A stretch of 36,387 bases of DNA from Pseudonocardia alaniniphila (GTDB lineage Bacteria > Actinomycetota > Actinomycetes > Mycobacteriales > Pseudonocardiaceae), in NCBI RefSeq assembly GCF_022524485.1, contig NZ_JAKXMK010000056.1:1-36387 (forward strand). The letters run 5' to 3'. Shown piece by piece: positions 23,450-32,092 of the stretch. The notes beneath the pieces are model-generated. The model did no database searches. It had not been told where the DNA came from and worked only from the letters and a program-made list of their open reading frames with translations. The position numbers and the translations under genes were made by a program. Each line of letters starts with the position of its first letter. The stretch's first letter is position 1.

Positions 23450-26400
23450 GATGGCTCCTCCTCGGCCCGCGCGGTGACGAGTTGTGCACCGGTGTCGGCC
23501 GTGATGCCGGCGCGGTCGCGATAGGCGGCGACGTAGCCGAGCAGCTCGGCCCCACGGGGCCGGCGACCGGGCTGGATGTCGCAGGTGGCGACCTTGCTCT
23601 CCTGGATGTAGACGTTCGGGTCGAGGACCATCCCGAGCAGGTCGTTGAAGCCGTCCCCGGTGACGAGCCCACTCGCGCCCCAGTGGAACGGCAGCCAGAT
23701 CTGGTGCAGGGTCCGGCCCTGGACGCGCAGCGGCGCCAGCCGGTCGGTCACCATCACCCGGGCCTCCACCGCGGTGCGGCTGGTGATCACGTGTGCCCAG
23801 CCGAGGTGGGTCAGCCCTCGCTCGGCGGCGAGCTCGGGCGAGACCTCGACGGTCAAGGCGGGCTGCAGCTCCGCGAGGTAGGACAGCGTGCGGCTCATCC
23901 CCCCGGCCGTGTGGTGCTCGGTGAGCCGGGACGCGGTGAGCACGTAGGGGAAGACGTCGGTGTGCGCTTCGGGCGGAGCCGGGTTGGACGGGTTGTCCTT
24001 GCGCGCGTACACCAGACGCGCCGGGTTGGCCTGCTGTGTGTAGAGCGGGTTGCGCACCGGCGACTCGTGCGGCTCGTAATGCGTGGGGAAGGGGCCGTCG
24101 ACCAGCCCCCGGGGTGCGAACAGCCAGCCCTTCCCGTCGGCCTGCATGATGAACGGGTCGTCGCCGCGCAGTGCCTCCACGCCCCAGGCGCCCGCGGGAG
24201 GCCGGTAGCTCGGCGGCTTCGTCCGCTCGAAGTCCGGCACGTCATGGCCGGTCCATTCGCCGCGGTCCTCGTCCCACCAGACGAGCGCCTTGCGCTCACT
24301 CCACGGGCGGCCCTGCGGATCGGCCGAGGCGCGGTTGTAGAGGATCCGCCGGTTGTAGGGCCACGCCCACCCCCATTCCAGGGCGGTGTGGTCCTGCTCG
24401 AATCGCGGTTTGCGGTCGGCCGCGTGGTTGACGCCGCCGGCGTAGACGCCGCTGTAGATCCAGCAGCCGCTCGACGTGGTGCCGTCCGCCTTGAGGTCGA
24501 GATAGCCGTCCACCAGCTGTCCGGTGGTGAGGTCGTAGCCGTTGATGTGCTTCAGGACGTCCGCTGCGGACGGCTCGTCACCGGCCTCCATCTCGTAGTC
24601 CCAGGCGAGATCCAGCAGGGGCCGATCGCGATCGTCGGTCGACCCGGCCAGCCGCTCCCGCAGCAGGCGCCCCAGGTGGTAGAAGAACCACAGGTCAGAG
24701 CGTTGGTCACCGGTGGGCTCCACCGCCTTGTCTCGCCACTGCAGCATCCGTTGGGTCTGGGTGAACGAGCCCGGCTTCTCCACATGCGAGGCCGCGGGGA
24801 AGAAGAACACCTCGGTGCGACACTTCTCCGGGACGATCTCACCGGTCTCGATCTCGGGTGAGTCCTTCCAGAAGGTGGCGCTCTCGATCATGGCGAGGTC
24901 GCGGACCACCACCCAGTCCAGATTGGCCATCCCGAGCCGCTGCAGCCGGCCGTGCGCCGACCCGACGGCCGGGTTCTGGCCGACCAGGAAGTAGCCGAAC
25001 ACCGTGCCGTCGATCATGTCGAGGACCGTGCGGTACGTCCCGTGGTCGCCGTTGATGCGCGGCAGGTAGTCGTAGCAGAAGTCGTTCTCGGGCGTGGCCC
25101 TCTCGCCCCAGTACTCCTTGAGCAGCGACACCATGTAGGCGTTGGCGTTGCACCAGAAGCCCTTCTGGTTCTCCCCGCCGCAGATGCTCTCTAGATAGCT
25201 CGTCAGATCGTGGTGTACGCCGGCCGACGGCATGGCCAGATAGCCGGGCAGCAGGTTGAACAGGGTGGGGATGTCGGTGGAGCCCTGGATGCTCGCGTGC
25301 CCGCGCAGTGCCAGGATGCCGCCGCCCGGGCGGCCGATGTTGCCCAGCAGCAGCTGGATGATCGACCCGGCCCGGATGAACTGCACCCCCACGGTGTGCT
25401 GGGTCCACCCGAGGCTGTAGATCAGGGCTGTCGTGCGATCCCGCCCGGAGTTCGCCGTCCAGGCCTTGCACACCTCGAGGAACTGCTCCTTCGGGGTACC
25501 GCAGAGCTCCTCGACGAGCTCGGGGGTGTAACGGGAGAAGTGGCGCTTGAGCACCTGGTACACACACCGCGGGTGTTGCAGCGTCGGGTCGGAGGCGACC
25601 TCGCCCGCCACTCCGTGCAGCTTCGGCCCGCCCGCCCCGTGTGTGTCGCCCCGCGCGTAATGGCGCTCGGCGCCGGCCGGATCCTCCTCGACGCCTTCGT
25701 AGTGCCACGTGGAGGGGTCGTAGGTGCCTGTTGTCGGGTCGTACCCGCTGAACAGCCCGTCGAGGTCCTCCGTGTCCCGGAAGTCCTCGCGGATCAGGTG
25801 AGAGGCGTTGGTGTACGCGGCCACGTACTCCCGGAAGTCCAGCTCGTTGCTCAGGATGTAGTTGATCACCCCGCCGAGGAAGGCGTTGTCACTCCCGGCG
25901 CGCAGCGGCACATGTACGTCGGCCACGGCGCTGGTGCGGGTGAACCGGGGATCGATGTGGAAGACCCTCGCCCCGCGCTCCTTCGCCTCCATCACCCACT
26001 GGAAACCCACCGGGTGTGCCTCGGCCATGTTCGAGCCCATGATCACGACGCAGTCGGAGTTGATGAGATCCTGCGGGTAGCTGGTGGCGCCACCGCGGCC
26101 GAGCGAGGCTCCCAGACCGGGAACCGTGGCGGAGTGTCAAACGCGGGCCTGGTTCTCGATCTGGATCGCGCCCAGGGCCGTGTAGAGCTTCTTGATGACG
26201 TAGTTCTCTTCGTTGTCCAGCGTTGCTCCGCCCAGGTGGGCGATGCCCATCGTGCGACGAAGCCGATTGCCCTGGTCGTCGTGCTCCTGCCACCCCTTGG
26301 CCCGGGCATCCAGCACCCGGTCCACGACCATCTCCATGGCCGTGTCGAGGTCCAGGTGCGTCCACTCGGTGGCGTAGGGAGCCCGGTAGAGCACCTTCTG

Positions 26401-26706
26401 CTCCCGCTGCGGGCCGGTGACGAGCTGCTTGCTCGCCGATCCCTTGGGGCAGAGCCGGCCGCGCGAGATCGGGCTGTCGGGGTTGCCCTCGATCTGGATC
26501 ACTTTCTCGTGGGCGACGAAAACGTCTTGAGCGCAACCAACGGCGCAATACGGGCAAATGGACTTGGCAACGCGATCCGCGGTTGCGGTGCGTGGTTGCA
26601 TCGCCTCTGATCTCGCCGACTCCGCGGCCGCGCCGCGGCCCAGTGGGTCGGCGCCCGAGAGCTGCCGGTATACCGGCCAGGATTCGAGCAGACGACGCAC
26701 GTTCAT
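23446..26706 (-). CDS. fdhA: Selenocysteine formate dehydrogenase alpha subunit (in-frame TGA = Sec190)
   Basis: This is one gene of 1086 residues read through an in-frame TGA at 26139-26137. Before it the protein ends IENQARV and after it continues HSATVPGLGASLGRGG, the same as the FdnG/FdhF active-site context around selenocysteine. A SECIS hairpin follows. The N-terminus carries the [4Fe-4S] site CPYCAVGC (51-58) and GRLCPKG (Cys86); the rest is the bis-MGD molybdopterin fold, with VVIMGSNMAEAHPVG just after the Sec region. ATG 26706 was chosen for GGAG 7 bases upstream; ATG 26718 lacks one. There is no twin-arginine signal peptide, so export is not evident. It oxidises formate to CO2. A gene caller would split it at 26139 and start the second piece near 26046. 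Confidence 0.93.
26107..26125 (-). promoter_or_regulatory. Bacterial SECIS element for selenocysteine insertion
   Basis: Immediately downstream of the UGA, bases 15-33 counted from its U form GGUUCCC-GGUCU-GGGAGCC: a 7-bp stem (one U-G pair) with loop GGUCU. This loop and its distance from the UGA (loop at bases 22-26) match the E. coli fdhF SECIS as I remember it, including the bases contacted by SelB. The element overlaps codons for TVPGLGA. Confidence 0.9.
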
Positions 26707-26941
26707 GTGCTTCTCCATCCGGTGGAGATGATTCAAGAGGCGATCACGGCGCGCCAGTGCAACCGTTCTCCAGCACACCATGCGGTGGTACGAGATACAA
26801 GCCTGGCGAACAGGGGTTGCCTGATCACCGGGGTGTGCATCCCAATACTGTGATCTCGCGCTCCACCGTGGACATCGAGTTCTGTCGGTGCGCTATGCGC
26901 GATCGCAGTAACGTTTCCGGGCAATGAATTACCGCGCTGGA

Positions 26942-26957
26942 TGACCCGCGCGGGTCA
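26942..26957. terminator. 16-bp perfect palindrome at the end of the cyclase gene
   Basis: TGACCCGCGCGGGTCA spans the TGA stop of the minus-strand cyclase (26957-26955). It can fold as a 6-bp stem with a GCGC loop, and could serve as a short terminator before the formate dehydrogenase gene. The 248 bases between 26707 and 26954 hold no gene I can support; the FDH promoter must be there, but no clear -35/-10 pair stands out. Confidence 0.35.
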
Positions 26958-27896
26958 GAAGACGGCGACGGGATTCACCGCGCTCGACGTCACGCCGATC
27001 ATTCGCCACGGCACCAGCGACAGCAGGAACTCCCAGCGGTACTTCTCCTGGCAGGTCCGGGCGAGCGCGTCGAGCGCCGCGTTGTCGACGAGCCAGAGTC
27101 CCAGTGCAACCAGCCCCACGACGTGAATGGGCATCCGGAGGTCGAAGTCGGCCGACTCGGCCGGCACGACCTCCTGCTGGCCGTCGGTGCTGAGCAGCGC
27201 GACGTCCCGCTCCCGCAGGAAGGGCAGGGTGGCGGCGCTCAGCCCGGCCGCGTGGTCGTCGGGGTGCCGTCCCTCGGCTGCGGTGCGGGCGAAGTTGCCC
27301 GTGCGCACGAACAGGGCATCCCCCGCGCGGACCGTGACGCCCTGGCGCGTCTCGGCTTCTGTGATCTCGTCCGGCGTGATGGCGTGGCCGGGCTCGAGCC
27401 AGGGCGTGCCGTGGACGGCAGGGATGTCGAGCAGGACGCCCCGGGTGATGATGCCCTGGGCCGCCTGGTGGACCGACAGCTTGGTGGCGCCGCCGACCGT
27501 ACGCACGTCCGACGCGTCGAAGCCGTTGTAGTTCTTTCCCTCCCACGAGAAGTGGGCGAGGCCGTCGAGGTGTGTGGGTGAGCCGTGGGCGATCAGGCCC
27601 ACGTACTCGCGCACCGCGTCGAACCGACCTGCCCGGCCGAACAGGGCTTCGACCTCGTTCAGCTCCATGTAGCGCTGGATCTGCGTGCCGTGTCCGAGCG
27701 GGTCCGGGTTCTGCGGATCCATGTCGAACGACAGCGATACGGCTGTGCCGTCGCGCACCGTGCCTGCTGCGGCGCGCCGGACGTCGTCGGTGATCAGGTT
27801 CAGCGTCCCGAGGCGGTCGTCGTCGCCCCATCTGCCCCAGTTCGACAATGTCTGGAGGTATCCGATCACGTCTGCGTCCTGCGGTTTCCCTGCCAT
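26955..27896 (-). CDS. Cyclase family protein (long form)
   Basis: The 313-residue product is a member of the cyclase/formamidase-like metal hydrolases of the longer type, with the N-terminal segment NWGRWGDDDRLGTLNLIT and the metal motif HGSPTHLDGLAHFSWEGK near residues 112-129. It is about 85 residues longer than its relative at 20089-20775. The ATG at 27896 is fixed by CCAAGGAG 7 bases upstream. The leader holds an operator-like palindrome overlapping a TATAAG sequence, and the gene is divergent from a LacI regulator that probably controls it. The substrate is unknown; amide, lactone or formamide hydrolysis is expected from the family. Confidence 0.9.
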   Translation of the reverse strand: MAGKPQDADVIGYLQTLSNWGRWGDDDRLGTLNLITDDVRRAAAGTVRDGTAVSLSFDMDPQNPDPLGHGTQIQRYMELNEVEALFGRAGRFDAVREYVGLIAHGSPTHLDGLAHFSWEGKNYNGFDASDVRTVGGATKLSVHQAAQGIITRGVLLDIPAVHGTPWLEPGHAITPDEITEAETRQGVTVRAGDALFVRTGNFARTAAEGRHPDDHAAGLSAATLPFLRERDVALLSTDGQQEVVPAESADFDLRMPIHVVGLVALGLWLVDNAALDALARTCQEKYRWEFLLSLVPWRMIGVTSSAVNPVAVF

Positions 27897-27941
27897 CTCG
27901 ACTCCTTGGATTGTCGGTCCCTCCGGGGCCCGCTCGAAGGT

Positions 27942-27957
27942 ACTTATACGTGTAAGT
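27942..27957. promoter_or_regulatory. LacI-type operator overlapping the cyclase promoter
   Basis: ACTTATACGTGTAAGT is a near-perfect palindrome (ACTTA/TAAGT arms) with a central CG step, the classic form for LacI-family operators. On the minus strand it reads through TATAAG, a good -10 box for the cyclase, so binding would block that promoter. It is 45 bases upstream of the cyclase start. Confidence 0.6.
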
Positions 27958-28081
27958 GATTCCAGGTTCGCACCCGGGACTGCGGCGGGCAAGGACGTGT
28001 GCAGCGGGTCATAGGGCGTCCCGACGCGGCCGCAGTGCGGGAAGGGACGCATCGGGGCCGGTCCGGGGGGATCGGGCTCTC

Positions 28082-28087
28082 TACGCT
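28082..28087 (+). promoter_or_regulatory. -10 box of the leaderless LacI promoter
   Basis: TACGCT fits TAnnnT and is followed after 6 bases by the ATG at 28094. There is no ribosome-binding sequence in the short leader. I see no clear -35 box. Confidence 0.45.
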
Positions 28088-28093
28088 TGTGAC

Positions 28094-29152
28094 ATGGTCG
28101 AACGCCGGGAGCGGGCCCGCCGCACCACGATGAACGACGTCGCGCGCGTGGCCGGCGTGTCGTCCGCCTCGGTGTCCTACGCCCTGACCGGCGCGCCAGG
28201 AGTGAGCGACGAGCTGCGCGAGCGGATCCGGGCGATCGCGAACGAGCTGGGTTACCGGCCGAGCCTCGTGGCCCAGGGGCTGAAGACAGGCCGCGCCCGC
28301 AGCATCGGCCTGCTGCTCGCGGACATCAGCAACCCCTTCTACACGGAGATCGCGGCCTGCGCGGTGGCCGCCGCGGGGGACGAGGGCTACGAGGTGCTGA
28401 TCTCGCACGTCGGGCTCGGGCAGGACACCGACGGCGACGATGACGGCGAGCGCGAAGCCGCCCGGCTGGCCGCGGTGGCGCGTGCCCACATCGACCGGTA
28501 CACCAGCGGCCTGATGCTCACCTCGCTGCTGGCGAGCGACCGGCCGCTGCTGGACGAGCTGCGCCGCACGCACGTTCCGGTGGTGCAGCTCTACCGCAAG
28601 GTGCCCGGTGAGCCGTCGGACTGGGTGGGCATCGACGACCACGCCGCCGCCGAGGACGTCATGAACCACCTGATCGCGACCGGGCGCCGCCACATCGTGG
28701 TACTCGGTGGGCAGCGCTCGTCCTACGCGTCGACGGCTCGCGCCGCCGGCTTCGTCGACGCCCTGCGCGCCGCGGGCCTGCAACCCGCGAACCTCGATCA
28801 GGGGCTCTGGGGTGGCATCAGCCGCCGCTCGGGCTACGAGCGGGCGCGCGAGCTGTTCGCCGGCGACACCCGGATCGACGCCGTGGCGTGCGGCAACGAT
28901 CTGATCGCGCTCGGCGTGCTCGACGCCTGCCGCGATGCCGGTCGCGCGGTGCCCGACGACATCGCCGTCACCGGTATCGACGACATGAGCTTCGCCAGCG
29001 TGGGGCCACTGCAGCTGACCACGGTGAGCGTGCCGCGGGAGCAGATGGGGCGACGTGGCGTGCAGCTGCTGCTCCGGCGGATCGACGGCGACTCTGGGCC
29101 GCCGGTCGAGGAGGTGCTCCCGCACCGGCTCCGGGTGCGCGACACCGCGTGA
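28094..29152 (+). CDS. LacI-family transcriptional regulator
   Basis: The 352-residue product has an N-terminal helix-turn-helix (TMNDVARVAGVSSASVSYAL, residues 12-31) and hinge helix (RPSLVAQGLKTGRARSIGLL), followed by a periplasmic-binding-protein-like ligand domain ending in GIDDMSFASVGPLQLTTVS. It is divergent from the cyclase gene, with the 27942 palindrome between them. It likely represses the cyclase and perhaps the downstream PoxB-type gene on its own strand, 76 bases away. The effector is probably a small carbon compound; its identity cannot be told from the sequence. An acidic loop (DTDGDDDGE) near residue 115 is unusual but not clearly meaningful. Confidence 0.93.
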   Translation: MVERRERARRTTMNDVARVAGVSSASVSYALTGAPGVSDELRERIRAIANELGYRPSLVAQGLKTGRARSIGLLLADISNPFYTEIAACAVAAAGDEGYEVLISHVGLGQDTDGDDDGEREAARLAAVARAHIDRYTSGLMLTSLLASDRPLLDELRRTHVPVVQLYRKVPGEPSDWVGIDDHAAAEDVMNHLIATGRRHIVVLGGQRSSYASTARAAGFVDALRAAGLQPANLDQGLWGGISRRSGYERARELFAGDTRIDAVACGNDLIALGVLDACRDAGRAVPDDIAVTGIDDMSFASVGPLQLTTVSVPREQMGRRGVQLLLRRIDGDSGPPVEEVLPHRLRVRDTA

Positions 29153-29228
29153 GGCACGTCATGACGGGAATTGCGACGGGTCCTGGCTCGGACAATGAGC
29201 TGTAGATCTGTCGCCACAAGGAGAAGCC

Positions 29229-30965
29229 ATGGCTGCCACGGTTGCCGATCAGATGATCGAGGTTCTCGTCCAGGCGGGAGTGCGCCGCATCTACGGGCTG
29301 GTGGGGGACAGCCTGAACCCGGTGGCGGACGCGGTCCGGCGTCATCCGGACATGGAGTGGGTGCATGTACACAACGAGGAGGCCGCGGCGCTCGCCGCAG
29401 CCGCCGAGGCCCAGCTCACGGGGAGGCTTGCGGTCTGCGCGGGCAGCTGCGGGCCGGGCAACACCCACCTGGTTCAGGGCTTGTACGACGCGTCGCGCAG
29501 CGGCTCCCCGGTGCTGGCGATCGCCTCGCACATCCCGTCGACGGAGATCGGCACGAACTACTTCCAGGAGACCCATCCGCAGCAGTTGTTCGTCGAGTGC
29601 AGCGTGTACTGCGAGCTGGTCTCGCGCCCCGAGCAGCTGCCGCGCCTGCAACGCATCGCGATGCAGACGGCGCTGGCCCGCCGGGGCGTCGGCGTCCTGG
29701 TGCTGCCCGGTGACCTCGGCGGCGAGCCGGCGCCGTACCCGACCGGGCACAGCGACCTCGTCACGCCGCGGGCCGTGGCGCAGCCGGATCCCGAGCAGGT
29801 GCGGGCGTTGGCCGAGAAGATCAACGCCGCCGGCGCCGTCACGCTCTTCGTCGGAGCCGGGGTCCGGGACGCTCGTGCGGAGGTGCTCGGGCTGGCCTCG
29901 CGGGTGCACTCGCCGATCGGGCACTCGCTGGGCGGCAAGGAGTGGATCCAGTACGACAACCCCTACGACGTCGGGATGAGCGGGCTGCTCGGCTACGGCG
30001 CCTGCTACGAGGCCACCCACGAGTCCGACCTGCTGATCCTGCTCGGCACGGACTTCCCCTACGACACCTTCCTGCCCCAGGCGCGCACCGTGCAGGTCGA
30101 CCGGGAGGCCGCTCACCTGGGCCGCCGCACACGTCTCGACCTCGGAGTGCACGGTGACGTCGGCGCCACGCTGCGCGCGGTGCTGCCGATGGTCGAGCAG
30201 AAGACCGACCGGCGGTTCCTGGACCGGATGCTCCGCCGTCACGCCGAGCAGCTGGAGAAGGTCGTCGCGGCCTACACCACCAAGGTCGAGCGGATGCGCC
30301 CGATCCATCCGGAGTACGTCGCGGCTCTGCTGGACGAGGCGATGGACGACGACGCGATCGTCACCGTGGACACCGGGATGTGCAACGTCTGGGCCGCCCG
30401 CTACATCACCCCGACGGGGCGGCGGCGGATCATCGGCTCGTTCCGCCACGGCACGATGGCCAACGCGCTCCCGCACGCCATCGGCGCCGCGTACGCCGAG
30501 CCGGGGCGCCAGGTGGTGTCGATGTCGGGCGACGGCGGGCTGACCATGCTGCTGGGTGAGCTGCTCACCGTGGCCGAACACGACCTCCCGATCACGATCG
30601 TGGTCTTCAACAACGGATCGCTGGGCATGATCCGCCTGGAGATGATGGTGGCCGGCTACCCGTTCTTCGAGACCGACCACGGGGTGGCCGACCTGGCAGG
30701 GGTGGCACGCGCCTGTGGTGTGCCGGCCGGCACCGTCGAGGATCCGGCCGAGTTGCCCGAGGCACTGCGGAACGCTCTCCACACGCCCGGGCCGTACCTG
30801 CTCGACGTGCGTACGGACCCCAACGCCCTGTCCATCCCGCCGCACATCACCGCGGGTCAGGTTCGCGGGTTCGCACTGGCGGCCACTCGCACGGTCCTCG
30901 ACGGCGGCGTCGGCAAGATGGTCGAGCTCGCCCGCAGCAACCTGCGCTCCATCCCGCGCCCCTGA
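29229..30965 (+). CDS. poxB: Thiamine-diphosphate-dependent pyruvate:quinone oxidoreductase (PoxB type)
   Basis: The 578-residue product has the three-domain ThDP layout: a PYR domain with the catalytic Glu in HVHNEEAAALAAAAEAQL near 47-64 and CAGSCGPGNTHLVQG; a middle FAD-binding domain from about 190 to 335; and a PP domain with SGDGGLTMLLGELLT followed by VVFNNGSLGMI (ThDP/Mg motif GDG...NN). Length and layout match pyruvate dehydrogenase (quinone), which decarboxylates pyruvate to acetate and CO2 and reduces quinone. Other FAD-ThDP oxidases are possible. ATG 29229 follows AAGGAG. It is 76 bases after the LacI gene and convergent with the HAD gene, with 17 bases between the stops. Confidence 0.9.
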   Translation: MAATVADQMIEVLVQAGVRRIYGLVGDSLNPVADAVRRHPDMEWVHVHNEEAAALAAAAEAQLTGRLAVCAGSCGPGNTHLVQGLYDASRSGSPVLAIASHIPSTEIGTNYFQETHPQQLFVECSVYCELVSRPEQLPRLQRIAMQTALARRGVGVLVLPGDLGGEPAPYPTGHSDLVTPRAVAQPDPEQVRALAEKINAAGAVTLFVGAGVRDARAEVLGLASRVHSPIGHSLGGKEWIQYDNPYDVGMSGLLGYGACYEATHESDLLILLGTDFPYDTFLPQARTVQVDREAAHLGRRTRLDLGVHGDVGATLRAVLPMVEQKTDRRFLDRMLRRHAEQLEKVVAAYTTKVERMRPIHPEYVAALLDEAMDDDAIVTVDTGMCNVWAARYITPTGRRRIIGSFRHGTMANALPHAIGAAYAEPGRQVVSMSGDGGLTMLLGELLTVAEHDLPITIVVFNNGSLGMIRLEMMVAGYPFFETDHGVADLAGVARACGVPAGTVEDPAELPEALRNALHTPGPYLLDVRTDPNALSIPPHITAGQVRGFALAATRTVLDGGVGKMVELARSNLRSIPRP

Positions 30966-30982
30966 CCGACCGGGCTCCCTGC

Positions 30983-32092
30983 TCACATCTCGATCATGCT
31001 GAGCGCGGAGGCCAGCTCAGTGAGCGAGCCGGCGGTGACGCCGGGCGGATCGCCGATCGTGTCGAACGGGCCGCCACCGCGGTTGATCCACGCCGTCCGC
31101 ATGCCCGCGGTTGCAGCCCCGACGACGTCGAAGGAGTTGCAGGAGACGATCCGGGTCTCGTCGATCGGACGGTCGATCGTGTCTGCCGCGCAGCGGTAGA
31201 CCGCGGGGTGGGGTTTGAAAGCGCGGACGGCGTCGACGCTGATGACCGAGGAGAAGTACTGCTGCAGTCCGCTGTTCTCCAGGCACTCCCGCAGCATGGC
31301 CGGGTCGCCGTTCGACAGCAGGACAGTCGGGTAGCCCGCCTCCGACAGCATCTCCAGGCCGGGGACGACGTCGGCGAACGGCTGGAGTGCGGAGTAGTGG
31401 GCCATCACCGCCGAGCGGGCGCCCGGCGGGAGCGTGCAGCTGCACTCGGCGAGCGCGAACTCGAGCGCGCGTTCGGTGATCCAGGCGAAGTCCTCGTAGC
31501 GTCCCATCACCGTCAGCCGGAACGAGTACTCGATCTGCTTGCGCCGCCATTCGACGGCAACGCGCTGTGCATCGCCGCGGGGGAGCGTCCGTGCCAGCTC
31601 GTCGGACACCGACAGTGGATCGACCAGGGTCCCGTACAGGTCGAACACCAGCGTCTCCCGCCGTGCCTTCCCGGCCGGTGGGCCTGGCTGCCGCGACCTT
31701 GCCGCGGGGATGCGGTAGATCTCGCCCGTGGTGACGAGCGCGTCCGCACTCCACTCACCACCTGCGCCTTCGACCAGCCACTGCAGGATGGTCCACAGAT
31801 CGGCGTCGGCGGCCGACTCGTCCAGGGGCGTCAGCCCGACGACGAGGGCGTTGATCTCCACGCCCGCCGGGAACCGCTGACCAGAGCGAGCGACGAACAC
31901 GAGCTCGTAGATCCTGCCGTCGACGTTCAGCAGGCCCGGCTCTCCCGGTCCGGGGGCGCCGAGATCGAAGGCCGTGGTGAGGAACGAGCGGAACTCCGGA
32001 TAGTGGCCGAGCGACGGTTCGACGAGCAGGGGCACGGATCGATGGCCGGTCGGGCGCTCGGCGGCCGGCATGATGATCGGGACTCGGGTCAC
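30983..32092 (-). CDS. Haloacid dehalogenase type II with an extra N-terminal domain
   Basis: The 369-residue product has a C-terminal HAD domain (about 146-369) of type II L-2-haloacid dehalogenase layout. Motif I is LVFDLYGTLVDP, with nucleophile Asp151; motif II is VLLSNGDP; motif III is FKPHPAVYR; motif IV is SCNSFDVVGAATAGM. The first 135 residues form an additional domain I do not recognise, with LLNVDGRIYELVFVARSG and the Trp-rich LWTILQWLVEG. GTG 32092 overlaps the upstream dehalogenase stop (GTGA); ATG 32071 is an alternative. It should hydrolyse 2-haloacids to 2-hydroxyacids, and may instead act on a phosphate ester. Confidence 0.88.
   Translation of the reverse strand: MTRVPIIMPAAERPTGHRSVPLLVEPSLGHYPEFRSFLTTAFDLGAPGPGEPGLLNVDGRIYELVFVARSGQRFPAGVEINALVVGLTPLDESAADADLWTILQWLVEGAGGEWSADALVTTGEIYRIPAARSRQPGPPAGKARRETLVFDLYGTLVDPLSVSDELARTLPRGDAQRVAVEWRRKQIEYSFRLTVMGRYEDFAWITERALEFALAECSCTLPPGARSAVMAHYSALQPFADVVPGLEMLSEAGYPTVLLSNGDPAMLRECLENSGLQQYFSSVISVDAVRAFKPHPAVYRCAADTIDRPIDETRIVSCNSFDVVGAATAGMRTAWINRGGGPFDTIGDPPGVTAGSLTELASALSMIEM

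Noticed and set aside
23446..26046. Separate 866-residue formate dehydrogenase gene starting near 26046
   Set aside because: The start would fall inside a conserved strand (VVIMGSN), and the upstream piece is in the same frame across a Sec codon with a SECIS.
26707..26954. tRNA-Sec or sel gene beside the FDH operon
   Set aside because: No cloverleaf-like arms and no protein frame of those families were found in this gap or elsewhere in the window.
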